Source: Leclercia adecarboxylata
Lineage (GTDB): Bacteria > Pseudomonadota > Gammaproteobacteria > Enterobacterales > Enterobacteriaceae
Reading direction: 5' to 3'
Length of the DNA: 64,000 nt
Assembly (NCBI GenBank): GCA_901472455.1
Contig: LR590464.1
Coordinates: 248,001-312,000, forward strand
Shown: piece by piece, positions 54,068-63,160 of the stretch
How the letters are laid out: each line of letters opens with the position of its first letter
How positions within the stretch are numbered: position 1 is the stretch's first letter
The notes under the pieces: model-generated
The model's input: only the letters and a program-made list of their open reading frames with translations
What the model was told of the DNA's origin: nothing
The model's database searches: none
Translations under genes and position numbers: made by a program

Positions 54068-54828
54068 TTAGTCCAGCACTAACGTCATCCCGTCATACCC
54101 CGCCTCGATTCCCTCTGGCAGCGGGTTATCCATCATCCACACGTCAAACTGATGGCTGATATGGGTCAGGATCACCTGTGGACACCCGATCACCGCGTTC
54201 AACGCAACAACGGTATTCAAATCACAATGGTTGCGCGGCGTCTCGTCCCGCGGCTCGTGGCTGCAGTCAATCACCATCACCTGCGGGTGGTTGTTAACTA
54301 AAAACTTCACCGTTTTCTCCGGCAGCCCGGCGGTATCAGAAAGCCAGGCCACGCGGCTGTAGGCGCTCTCCAGCAGGTAGCCAAACGTCAGCTTCGAATG
54401 GTTGAGCGGCAGCGGCGTGACACGCAGGCCCTGGAGTTCAAACACCACAAATGGCTCCAGCGTATGGCTAAAGTCGAGGATGCCGGGATGCTTAAACAGA
54501 TCGTCGCAGCCCGCTTCGTCCGGCGGGCCGTACACCGGGATGGTCGCGCCCACGCCCCAGCGCAGCGGGAACAGCCCCTGGACATGATCCATATGGTAGT
54601 GAGTGAGCAAAAACTGCTGAAAACTGCCCGCGGGCCAGTCGTCCATCAGGTGGGGGATCCCCGCATCCAGCAGCGTGGATCGCGTCGTTGAATTTGACCA
54701 CCGCGCTACAGGGACGGCGGCGATAGTCGTCCTGCAAACGCGCCCGACGGCAGGCCGGACAGTCGCAGCCAAAAGCGGGCCACCAGTTGGGCACCGCCGG
54801 TGCCTGTTAACGTAATGGTCAGACTCAT
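54068..54828 (-). CDS. phnP: PhnP, phosphoribosyl cyclic phosphodiesterase (frameshifted)
   Basis: Metallo-beta-lactamase-fold enzyme that opens 5-phosphoribosyl 1,2-cyclic phosphate at the end of the C-P lyase pathway; about 252 residues. [14 protein letters not shown] at 54828. The zinc cluster [14 protein letters not shown] follows a break near 54780. Active-site motif [12 protein letters not shown], then W-L-S-D-T-A-G-L and [11 protein letters not shown] second break lies near 54680. Last gene of the phn operon. Confidence 0.94.
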
Positions 54829-54837
54829 AGCGTCCCC

Positions 54838-55273
54838 TTACAGCGGTTTGGTGAAGCGAAAATGGCTCTGTGTGTACCCTTCTCGAAGGTAAAAGCGATG
54901 CGCGTCGAGGCGCTTTACACTGGTGGAAAGCTCCGTCATCTCTGCGCCAGCCTGGCGCGCAAATTCCTCGGCCCAGGCCAGCAGCTGGCTACCCACCCTC
55001 AGTCCCCGCGCCTGCGGCATGACGACCAGCTCCTGAATTTCGCCGATCCAGTTGGCATGATGCAGATGAAACTGCATATGCAGGCCGATCATGCCGATAA
55101 TGTGCCCATTCTGTTCGGCCAACTGGTAACGCATGTTGTGATCCAGCAGGTTGGCCGCAAAACCGGCGTGAAAAGCCGATCTGGTCCAGCTCGGCCTGTT
55201 TTAGTTCGCAAATCAGGCCGTATACCGCGTCAACGTCCTCCGCAGTGGCGGGACGCAACTTACACTCAGGCAT
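54838..55273 (-). CDS. phnO: PhnO, aminoalkylphosphonate N-acetyltransferase (one frameshift)
   Basis: GNAT acetyltransferase of 144 residues that acetylates aminoalkylphosphonates. [17 protein letters not shown] at 55273. An extra T near 55172 breaks I-G-F / H-A-G-F-A-A-N-L. Acetyl-CoA motif [16 protein letters not shown], then C terminus H-F-R-F-T-K-P-L. Start overlaps the phnN stop by eight bases. Confidence 0.94.
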
Positions 55274-55814
55274 GGTTTTTCTCCTTCTGGTGGATCAGTG
55301 AAAGAAAGTTATCGACGGACTGAAGCAAGCTGCCGTCGTTATTCAGGACAGGGCAGTGGGACGGAGTGTAGCGCGCGGCGCGCTCCAGCCGCTGGTCGAT
55401 CTCTCTGGCGTTCTCCCGGCCACGGCGTTGCAGGCGCTGGCGCAGAATGTCTGGCGACACCTGCAGGCAGACGGGCAGCAGCGCCCCGGCATAACGCGCC
55501 TGCGCCTGTGGAAGATGCGCGCGCGAACCGTTCACGACCACGTCAAACCCCGCGTGTAGCCACAGGTCGATCTCCAGGCCCACCCCATAATAATAGCCGT
55601 TAGCGTGCCAGCTCAGGGCAAACAGTTTGCTGCCCCTGCGCGGGTAAAAAACTCTGGCTCGCTGAGGGCGATGTGGTTTTCACTCCCCGCGCTGGCGGGG
55701 CGGGTAATGTAGCGATGCGCTACAGCAGCTGCGGGTGTGTCTGCTGGCGCAATGCTGCCAGCAGACTGTCTTTACGGAGCCGGACGGCCCCATTAACCAG
55801 ATCACTCTTCCCAT
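55266..55814 (-). CDS. phnN: PhnN, ribose 1,5-bisphosphokinase (frameshifted)
   Basis: P-loop kinase that turns ribose 1,5-bisphosphate into PRPP; about 180 residues. [13 protein letters not shown] at 55814; a missing G near 55778 breaks the P-loop (family G-P-S-G-S-G-K-D-S). Another missing G near 55728 and an extra base near 55636 follow. From there [27 protein letters not shown] to H-Q-K-E-K-N-H-A is continuous. Overlaps phnM (TGATG) and phnO. Confidence 0.92.
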
Positions 55815-56955
55815 CAGAAACACCCGTTTTCCCTGACGCCAGACGTGGTCGATATGAATATGCTCGCCTTTGCGGTGCGCCAGCCACCAGGTCCGCGCGT
55901 TTGCCTTCACCAATCACCCCGCGATCGTGCAGGTTCAGAGCCTGCGCCGGGTTTTTTGTCACCAGACGGATCGCCTGCGGCAGGGTAAAGCCGTTGCCTG
56001 TATCGTCGGCCACCCGGAACGCCGCATCCAGCAGGCTGGCGGGGTAGTAATCGGAGGAGAGAATGTCCAGCAGCCCGAGCGATGCCAGCGAACTGGCCGC
56101 CACGTTGCCGGAGTGCGATCCACCGCGCACGATGTTAGGGGCACCCATCAGGACGTTCATCCCGTGCTGGCGGGACGCTTCTGCGGCCTCAAAGGTGGTG
56201 GGGAATTCGGCGATCACGCTGCCGAGCTGGTGCGACTCCAGCACATGATCCGCCGTGGCATCGTCGTGGCTGGCCAGGGGCGATGTGGCGCTCCGGCACA
56301 GCGCGGCAATGGCCTGGCGATTGGGGCTGCGACCAGCGGGGCGGCAAGCTGAAGTTGCTCCTCTTCGTAGCGCGCCATCTGTTCGTCATTGGAGGGAGTA
56401 CTTGCCCTGATAATATTCCGCGGTACTTCTCGATATTGGCGAACTGGCGCTGGCCGGGGAGTGATCCATCAGCGACACCAGGGTTACCGGCTCGCGGCCA
56501 ACCAGCTTCTCGAACAGCGGCAGGGTGGTGTGATGGGGCAGCTCGCAGCGCAGATGCAGACGATGCTCGGCGCGGTTGAGGCCGCGTTTTTGCGTCTCTT
56601 CCACAGCGTTGATCATCTTCTCCAGATTCTCCAGTCGGTCGCCGCCGTCGCGCACGTCGCCAATCGCCACCGCGTCCAGCACGGTGGTGATCCCGCTGGC
56701 GACCATCATCCCGTCGTGGCTACTCATTGCCGAGTGGGCCGGCCAGTCCACCTTTGGCCGCGGGGTGAAGAATTTGTCCATGTTGTCGGTGTGCAGCTCA
56801 ATCAGCCCCGGCAGTAGCCAGCCGCCTTCGCCGTCCATCGCCTGTGGCGAGCGGCTCGGGGTTTCGGCGAAGGCGCGAATGACGCCGTCCTGAACCTCGA
56901 TGGAGCCGTCAACGACCTCGTTTTCCAGCACCAGTTTTACGTTGTTTACGATCAT
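55814..56955 (-). CDS. phnM: PhnM, ribose 1-methylphosphonate 5-triphosphate diphosphatase (frameshifted)
   Basis: Amidohydrolase-family enzyme of the C-P lyase pathway, about 378 residues. [13 protein letters not shown] at 56955. Metal site [12 protein letters not shown]. Breaks near 56450, 56395, 56340 and 56282 (around S-P-G-Q-R-Q-F and S-L-T-N-D-E), and near 55888 and 55808. The C terminus restored by removing one T is R-Q-G-K-R-V-F, ending TGA that shares its A with the phnN ATG. Start overlaps phnL (ATGA). Confidence 0.93.
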
Positions 56956-57631
56956 GCGGTGATCCCCATCGGGTGCAGTCGATCCGCCACGCGATCCCGC
57001 ACTGCATCGTCGTGGAAGATCCCGACGATCGCCGCGCCGCGCGCTTTGGCCTCTTCGATCAATTCAATGACTGCCGCGCTGTTTTTCGCATCCAGCGAGG
57101 CGGTCGGTTCATCGAGCAGTAAAATCGGGTAGTCGACGATAAAGCCGCGGGCGATGTTTACCCGCTGCTGCTCGCCGCCGGAAAAGGTCGAAGGGGCGAG
57201 ATGCCACAGGCGCTCCGGTACGTTGAGGCGCGTCAGCAGGCTGGCGGCTTTGGCGGCGCAGGTCTCGCGCGGTACGCCAAGATCCAGCAATGGCTGCATC
57301 ACTACCTCGAGCGCCGGGACGCGCGGGATGACCCGTAAAAACTGGCTCACCCAGCCGATGGTGGTGCGCCTGACGTCCCGCACCTTGCGCGCCGGGGCCT
57401 GCACCAGATCCACCCATTCATCGCCGTGACGGACATGAATGTGCCCTTCGTCAGGCAGATAGTTGGCGTACAGGGAGCGCAGCAGCGTGGATTTTCCACT
57501 GCCGGAGTGGCCGTGCAGCACCACGCATTCGCCATTGTTGACTCCAGAGAGGCATTTTGCAGCACCGGCAGGCGGACGCCGTTTTGCTGGTGGAGCACAA
57601 AGGTTTTACTGACGTTTTCTACGCGGATCAT
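56952..57631 (-). CDS. phnL: PhnL, C-P lyase ABC-type ATPase subunit (one frameshift)
   Basis: ABC ATPase-like protein of 226 residues needed for the PhnI/G/H/L step; not a transporter subunit. [18 protein letters not shown] at 57631. Walker [11 protein letters not shown], signature [11 protein letters not shown], Walker [12 protein letters not shown] break near 57542 separates N-A-S-L from [12 protein letters not shown] lies in the gap from phnK. Confidence 0.94.
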
Positions 57632-57650
57632 AATAGGTTCCTGGGTCCGA

Positions 57651-57682
57651 TTGCCGGGTAAGCCACAGCCGCCACCCGGCAA
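57651..57682. repeat. REP element between phnK and phnL
   Basis: The minus strand reads TTGCCGGGTGGCGGCTGTGG then CTTACCCGGCAA, a perfect-armed REP, in the 55-bp gap between phnK stop and phnL start, inside the phn operon. Confidence 0.85.
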
Positions 57683-57685
57683 AAA

Positions 57686-58441
57686 TCAGTTCTGCAATAC
57701 CGATGACACCAGCAGCTGGGTGTACGGATGATGGGGATCGTCGAGCACGCGGTCGGTTAGCCCACTTTCCACCACCTCGCCGCTCTTCATCACCAGCAGG
57801 CGGTCTGCCAGCAGGCGGGCAACGCCTAAATCGTGGGTGACAATCACCACGGCCAGGTTCAGTTCCACCACCAGACCGCGCAGCAGATCCAGCAAACGCG
57901 CCTGAACAGACACGTCCAGCCCACCGGTGGGTTCATCCATAAACACCAGCTTCGGATGCGTGACCAGGTTGCGGGCAATCTGCAGCCGCTGCTGCATCCC
58001 CCCGGAGAAGGTGGTCGGCAGGTCATCGATGCGCGAGGCCGGAATTTCCACCTCTTCCAGCCAGTGCTGGGCGGTGGCGCGGATGTTGCCGTAGTGTCGC
58101 GCGCCGGTCGCCATCAGCCTTTCACCGATATTGCCCCCCGCCGACACCTGACGGCGCAGGCCATCCATCGGGTGCTGATGCACCACTCCCCACTCGGTGC
58201 GCAGCAGGCGGCGGCGGTCGGCCTCGCTCATGCCATACAGCGACTGGTCTTCATACAAAATCTCGCCGTTCTGCGGGGCCAGACGCGCGGAGATCGCCTT
58301 CAGCAGGGTGGTTTTGCCGGAGCCGGACTCGCCGACAATCCCCAGCACTTCGCCCGGCCACAGGTCGAACGACACGCCGCTGAAGCCTTTCCCCGGCGCA
58401 TAAAGGTGGGTCAGGTTATTGACCGAAAGCAACGGTTTCAT
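57686..58441 (-). CDS. phnK: PhnK, C-P lyase ABC-type ATPase subunit
   Basis: 251-residue ABC ATPase that docks on the PhnGHIJ core complex. M-K-P-L-L-S-V-N-N-L-T-H-L-Y-A-P-G-K-G at 58441, overlapping the phnJ stop (ATGA); a longer upstream reading is excluded by that overlap. Walker A G-E-S-G-S-G-K-T-T-L-L-K, signature F-S-G-G-M-Q-Q-R-L-Q-I-A-R, Walker B L-V-F-M-D-E-P-T-G-G-L-D. Ends L-V-S-S-V-L-Q-N as in E. coli. Intact. Confidence 0.96.
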   Translation of the reverse strand: MKPLLSVNNLTHLYAPGKGFSGVSFDLWPGEVLGIVGESGSGKTTLLKAISARLAPQNGEILYEDQSLYGMSEADRRRLLRTEWGVVHQHPMDGLRRQVSAGGNIGERLMATGARHYGNIRATAQHWLEEVEIPASRIDDLPTTFSGGMQQRLQIARNLVTHPKLVFMDEPTGGLDVSVQARLLDLLRGLVVELNLAVVIVTHDLGVARLLADRLLVMKSGEVVESGLTDRVLDDPHHPYTQLLVSSVLQN

Positions 58442-59283
58442 TGGCTGAGGGCCTCGCTCTGTTGGCGGCAGTAATCCGTGTCGGAGCAAACAAACATCCG
58501 CTTGCCCGTGTCATCCAGTACCACTTCATCGAGATAGCTGTGTTTCGATCCGCAGATGGCGCACGGCTCATCCCACTCCTGCACCGTAAACGGGTGGTCA
58601 TCGAAGTCGAGGCTCTCGACCCGGGTGTAGGGCGGCACGGCGTAAATACGCTTCTCGCGTCCGGCCCCGAACAACTGCAATGCGGGCATCATGTCCATCT
58701 TCGGGTTATCGAATTTCGGGATCGGGGAGGGGTCCATCACGTAGCGACCGTTGACCTTCACCGGGTAGGCGTAGGTCGTGGCGATATGGCCGAAGCGGGC
58801 GATGTCTTCGTACAGCTTCACCTGCATCACGCCATACTCTTCCAGGGCGTGCATGGTGCGGGTTTCGGTTTCGCGCGGCTCGATAAAGCGCAGCGGCTCC
58901 GGGATCGGAACCTGGAAAATCAAAATCTGATCTTCGGTGAGTGGGGTTTCCGGGATGCGGTGGCGGGTCTGGATCAGCGTGGCGTCTTCGGTGCGCTCGG
59001 TGGTGTTCACCCCGGTAACACGCTGGAAGAACTGGCGGATCGACACCGCATTGGTGGTGTCGTCGGCGCCCTGGTCGATGACCTTCAGCACGTCCGCTTC
59101 GCCAATCACGCTGGCGGTGATCTGAATACCGCCTGTGCCCCAGCCGTAAGGCATCGGCATTTCACGCCCGCCGAACGGCACCTGATAGCCAGGAATGGCC
59201 ACCGCTTTGAGGATGGCGCGGCGGATCATGCGTTTGGTTTGTTCATCCAGATAAGCAAAGTTATAGCCGCTGAGGTTAGCCAT
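58438..59283 (-). CDS. phnJ: PhnJ, carbon-phosphorus lyase (radical SAM)
   Basis: 281-residue enzyme that breaks the C-P bond. Its unusual iron-sulphur motif C-x2-C-x21-C is seen in A-C-A-I-C-G-S-K-H ... M-F-V-C-S-D, with a fourth Cys in D-T-D-Y-C. N-terminal L-S-G-Y-N-F-A-Y-L-D-E-Q-T-K-R-M-I-R. Intact. Overlaps phnI upstream by eight bases and phnK downstream by four. Confidence 0.97.
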   Translation of the reverse strand: MANLSGYNFAYLDEQTKRMIRRAILKAVAIPGYQVPFGGREMPMPYGWGTGGIQITASVIGEADVLKVIDQGADDTTNAVSIRQFFQRVTGVNTTERTEDATLIQTRHRIPETPLTEDQILIFQVPIPEPLRFIEPRETETRTMHALEEYGVMQVKLYEDIARFGHIATTYAYPVKVNGRYVMDPSPIPKFDNPKMDMMPALQLFGAGREKRIYAVPPYTRVESLDFDDHPFTVQEWDEPCAICGSKHSYLDEVVLDDTGKRMFVCSDTDYCRQQSEALSQ

Positions 59284-60341
59284 TTTTGCGCTCCCGTTGC
59301 AGACGTTTCAGTAGCTCCAGTTCAGCCTGGAAATCGACGTAATGCGGTAGCTTGAAGGTGCGAGACAAACCCGGCGGCCTCCACGTTATCCGCGTGGGCC
59401 AGCACAAACTCTTCGTCCTGCGCCGGGCCGCTGATGTTCTCGTCATAGTCCGGGGCCTGGAGGGCGCGATCCACCAGCGCCATGGCCATGGCCTTGCGCT
59501 CGCCCATGCCGAATACCAGCCCGTAGCCGCGGGTGAAGTGCGGCGGCTCCTCCTCTGGGGCGATAAAGCCATTGACCATTTCGCATTCTGTCATCAGCAG
59601 TTCGCCGACGTTCACCGCAAATCCCAGCTCTTCCGGCACAATCTCCACATTGATATAGCCGCTGCGAATTTCACCGGCGAACGGATGGTTACGCCCGTAG
59701 CCGCGTTGGGTGGAGTAGGCCAGCGCCAGCAGATAGCCCTCGTCACCGCGCATTAACTGTTGCAGGCGCGAGGCCCGCGAGCAGGGATAGACCGGCGGGG
59801 TGCGGGTGATGTCGTCCGGCTCGTCGCCGCGATCTTCCTCTGCTTTCGCCAGCCCCTGGTTTGCCAGCAGGCTAAAGACGTGCGGGGAGGCGGAGGCTTG
59901 CGCCTCGCTGCTGTTCAACTGCGGGGCTTCGCCATTCGCCAGCAGGGTGAAATCGAGCAGGCGGTGGGTGTAGTCGTAGGTGGGGCCGAGCAGCTGTCCA
60001 CCGGGGATATCTTTATACACCGCCGAAATGCGCCGCTCGAGGCGCATATCCGCCGTATTCAGCGGCTCACTCACCGCCAGCTTTGCCAGCGTGGTGCGGT
60101 AGGCGCGCAGCAGGAAGATGGCTTCGACGTTATCGCCGCTGGCCTGTTTCAGCGCCAGCGCCGCCAGCTCGCGGTCGGCAATGCCGCCTTCGGTCATGAC
60201 CCGGTCGACGGCAAGGTTGAGCTGCTGTTCTATCTGGGCGACGCTCAGCTCGGGAAGCTGCTCATCACCCCGGCGTCTGTGTTCCTGCAAGGCATGGGCG
60301 GCGGCGATCGCCTTCTCGCCCCCTTTGACGGCAACGTACAT
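59276..60341 (-). CDS. phnI: PhnI, C-P lyase core subunit (one frameshift)
   Basis: About 354 residues; catalyses attachment of the phosphonate to ribose triphosphate with PhnG, H and [17 protein letters not shown] at 60341, where the ATG shares its A with the phnH TGA. Conserved Y-K-D-I-P-G-G-Q-L-L-G-P-T-Y-D-Y-T-H-R-L. A break near 59362 separates F-V-S-H-L from K-L-P-H-Y-V-D-F-Q-A-E-L-E-L-L. Overlaps phnJ by eight bases. Confidence 0.96.
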
Positions 60342-60925
60342 CAGCACACCTCCACATGGGTGGTGCGCGGGATCGCCAGCAGGCGTTCGCCGCAGGTTAA
60401 CAGCAGGTCGATCCCCAGCGGGAACGGGTGCGGGCGCTCGGTCAGCTCATGAATAATGCACTCCGGCAATTGCGGGGCGACCATCCGCTCCTCGGCGATC
60501 CCGGCGCCGGTCAGGCGCAACATGCGGCCACCGCTCAGGCTCGGCACCTGCAAAATCAGGGTGGCGCTGGTCTCCGGTGCCACGGCGCTGCCTTCGCTCA
60601 GGGCGTTAAGCTGCTCGTGGCCGATCTGCTCGTCGGCGACGGCGAACACCGCCAGCTGGGGTTGATCCACCAGCGGGGCGCTGGTGTGAAAACGCAGGTT
60701 CGAGCTGACGATATCGTTACTTACCGCGCCCGACAGCCAGACCGGGGTATCGTTGTCGGCCAGCGTCAGTAGCACGCTGGTGGTGGCGAGGTTCAGCGGC
60801 TGCCAGCCGTGTTTTAACTGGTGCAGGGAGACGATCACCCCCGGTTCGCTCATCGCTTTCAGCAGACGGCGAAAACTGTGTTGGGCATCCTGCACGGCAA
60901 GGGTAAAAGCGGGTTGAAGGGTCAT
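60341..60925 (-). CDS. phnH: PhnH, C-P lyase core subunit
   Basis: 194-residue subunit of the PhnGHIJ complex. [19 protein letters not shown] at 60925, overlapping the phnG stop by four bases (ATGA). Central R-L-T-G-A-G-I-A and C-terminal [14 protein letters not shown]. Intact. Confidence 0.96.
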   Translation of the reverse strand: MTLQPAFTLAVQDAQHSFRRLLKAMSEPGVIVSLHQLKHGWQPLNLATTSVLLTLADNDTPVWLSGAVSNDIVSSNLRFHTSAPLVDQPQLAVFAVADEQIGHEQLNALSEGSAVAPETSATLILQVPSLSGGRMLRLTGAGIAEERMVAPQLPECIIHELTERPHPFPLGIDLLLTCGERLLAIPRTTHVEVC

Positions 60926-61374
60926 GCGTTATCTCCGCGAACGAGCGTAAAGAAGTCGACCCGGCTGGTGTTCACCTCGGCCTGACGCGCGGCAAGGCGT
61001 GCGGCGCGGTCGGCTTCCAGCGGGGCAATAAGGGTTTCCATCAAGGTCTGGAAGTGGGGCGCTTCCTGCAACAGGGCATCCACAACAGCGCACTGCTCGG
61101 CATGCGGTTTGTTGCGCCCGAGCGAATAGCTGTAGCCGAGCGTGCCGCTGGCGAGGCGCACCACGGCACGGGTCAGGGTGGCGTCACCGGCAAAGTAGCG
61201 CGCTCCGGTGCCGCCCATCCGCGCCTGGATCTGCACCAGCCCGATTTCCGGGGCGCGGATGAGTTCGTAGTCCGGCGTCAGGTTGAGCGCCGAAAGACGG
61301 GCCTGTAACGCCGCAGGCTGGCTGTGGGCCAGCACGGCCATCCAGTGCTGGCGGGTGGAGGTATCGAAATGCAT
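60922..61374 (-). CDS. phnG: PhnG, C-P lyase core subunit
   Basis: 150-residue subunit of the C-P lyase core. [18 protein letters not shown] at 61374, [18 protein letters not shown] motif, ends V-R-G-D-N-A. Directly follows phnF without a gap and overlaps phnH. Intact. Confidence 0.95.
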   Translation of the reverse strand: MHFDTSTRQHWMAVLAHSQPAALQARLSALNLTPDYELIRAPEIGLVQIQARMGGTGARYFAGDATLTRAVVRLASGTLGYSYSLGRNKPHAEQCAVVDALLQEAPHFQTLMETLIAPLEADRAARLAARQAEVNTSRVDFFTLVRGDNA

Positions 61375-62100
61375 TCAGTGCTCCATGGTGAATTCAATCA
61401 TGTCGGCGCGGGTCAGGCTGACGGAGTACTCCGTCGCGTCGATCTCGCCGTCACGGTGGTTGAGGGTGCGCACGCAGAGCAGGGGGGCCATGTTAGGAAT
61501 TTCCAGCACCTTGCTCTCTTTGGCCTGCGCGCGGCGGGCGCTGATGCGCGTCTGGGTGCGTTTCAGGGCGATACCGGTGGCCTCGAACAGAAAGTCGTGC
61601 AGCGAGCCGCTGGAGAAGTTTTGCAGCACCGGCCAGAGGGCCATATCCGCGAAGTAGTGGTCGATCTGGCATACCGCCACGCCGTTCACCCGGCGCAGGG
61701 TGCGTAGGTGGATCACGTTATCGCCCTCCTTGATCCCCAGCGCATCGGCGACGTGGCTGGAGGCCGGACGCAGCACCGAGAGCAATTTTTCGCTGGTGGG
61801 TGACTGCCCTGATCCAGCAGGTTCTGGCTGAAGCGTGCCTGGGCGTTGAGCGGGTAGTCGAACGGGCGCATCAGCACCAGCACGCCTACCCCCTGACGAC
61901 GCTGCACCCAGCCGCGCTCGACCAGCTGATCGATAGCGCGGCGTAGGGTATGACGATTCACTTCATAGCGGTCGGCCAGCTGCTGCTCGGCGGGGAGGTA
62001 GTCCCCGCAGCGGTAAATGGGTACGCAGCTCCACTTCGAGTTTTGCCGCAATCTCTTGCCAGCGGGTCGGGTAACTGGTCGGATGTCTGGATAAGTGCAT
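61375..62100 (-). CDS. phnF: PhnF, GntR/HutC-family regulator (two frameshifts)
   Basis: About 241 residues. M-H-L-S-R-H-P-T-S-Y-P-T-R-W-Q-E-I at 62100. Winged-helix block C-G-D-Y-L-P-A-E-Q-Q-L-A-D-R-Y-E-V-N-R-H-T-L follows an extra T near 62020. A second break near 61798 precedes S-E-K-L-L-S-V-L-R-P-A-S, then the UTRA effector domain to L-T-R-A-D-M-I-E-F-T-M-E-H. Encoded inside the operon; its regulatory target is not established from sequence. Confidence 0.93.
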
Positions 62101-62120
62101 ACAAATCAAAGCCTCGCTTC

Positions 62121-62899
62121 TCAGATGAAGTGCTTACGCAAACGTTGGAGAAAGGAAATCCAGCAGGCTGACCGTGATGATAATGAGCACCATCAGGGCA
62201 CAGGTTTGCTGGAACTGGAAACCGCGAATCGCTTCCCACAGGGTGACGCCAATCCCGCCAGCGCCGACCATGCCCACCACCGTGGCGGAGCGAACGTTGG
62301 ACTCAAAGCGGTAGAGGGAGTAGGAGATGAGCAGCGGCATCACCTGCGGCAGGACGCCGTAGAGGATCTCCTCCAGCTTGTTGGCCCCGGTAGCGCGAAT
62401 GCCTTCGACCGGGCCTGGCTCAATGGCTTCCACCGCCTCGGAGAGCAGCTTGGAGAGCACGCCGGTGGTGTGGATGAACAGCGCCAGCACCCCGGCGAAC
62501 GGCCGAGACCAACGGCGACGACGAACAGCATCGCAAAGACCATTTCGTTGATGGCGCGGCAGGCGTCCATCAGGCGACGCACCGGCTGGTAGATCCACCA
62601 GGGCACGATGTTGTCGGCACTCATCAGGCCAAAGGAATGGAGAGCACCACGGCCAGCGCGGTTCCCCAGACGGCGATTTGCAGGGTGATGGCCATTTCGC
62701 CGAGGTAGTCCTGCCACTGGCTAAAATCTGGCGGGAAGAAGTCGGCGGCGAAGGTCGCCATGTTGCCGGAATCCTGAATCAACGTGAGCGGGGCCATTTC
62801 GGCCCCCTTCCAGGAGATAACAAGGACCGCCAGCAGGATGGCCCAGCTGATCAGCGAGAACCAGCTGCGCTTCGGCGGTGGGACGGTGATGGTTTGCAT
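62121..62899 (-). CDS. phnE: PhnE, phosphonate ABC transporter permease (frameshifted)
   Basis: Inner-membrane permease of the PhnCDE phosphonate importer, about 259 residues. [14 protein letters not shown] at 62899. Breaks near 62625 and 62503. Permease loop [17 protein letters not shown] and [15 protein letters not shown]. An extra base near 62145 gives a false early stop at 62134; corrected, the end reads [12 protein letters not shown], as in E. coli. Confidence 0.94.
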
Positions 62900-62920
62900 G
62901 TTGGCTCCTTTATGCGTTCT

Positions 62921-63155
62921 TCCTCTCCTTGTGGGAGAGGGCCGGGGAGAGGCATTAGCGTGCGTACTTTCCCCTCACCCTAACCCTCTCCCCATAGGGG
63001 AGAGGGGACTGTACGGTGCGGTTTTTTTACCCTCAGCCCATAGGGGAGAGAGGACTGCTCGGTGCCTTTTTTACCCATCCCCACAGGGAGAAAGGACTGC
63101 CCGGAGCCTTTTTTACCCTCTCCCCTGGGGGGGAGAGGGCAGGGTGAGGGGATAA
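62921..63155. repeat. Array of about five CTCTCCC palindromes between phnD and phnE
   Basis: A lone copy at 62921-62955, then four units (62972-63155) of a hairpin such as CCCATAGGGGAGAG, with linker GGACTG(T/C)(A/T)CGGTGC(C/G)(T/G)TTTTTTACCC. The ends are CCCCTCACCCTAACCCTCTC and GGGAGAGGGCAGGGTGAGGG. Each linker has a T-run right after a hairpin-like GC stretch, so some units could terminate transcription. Confidence 0.88.
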
Positions 63156-63160
63156 AAGTG

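Noticed and set aside
62134..62145. Shortened PhnE C terminus
   Set aside because: One base removed restores the conserved ending K-H-F-I at 62121, so the early stop is taken as an error.
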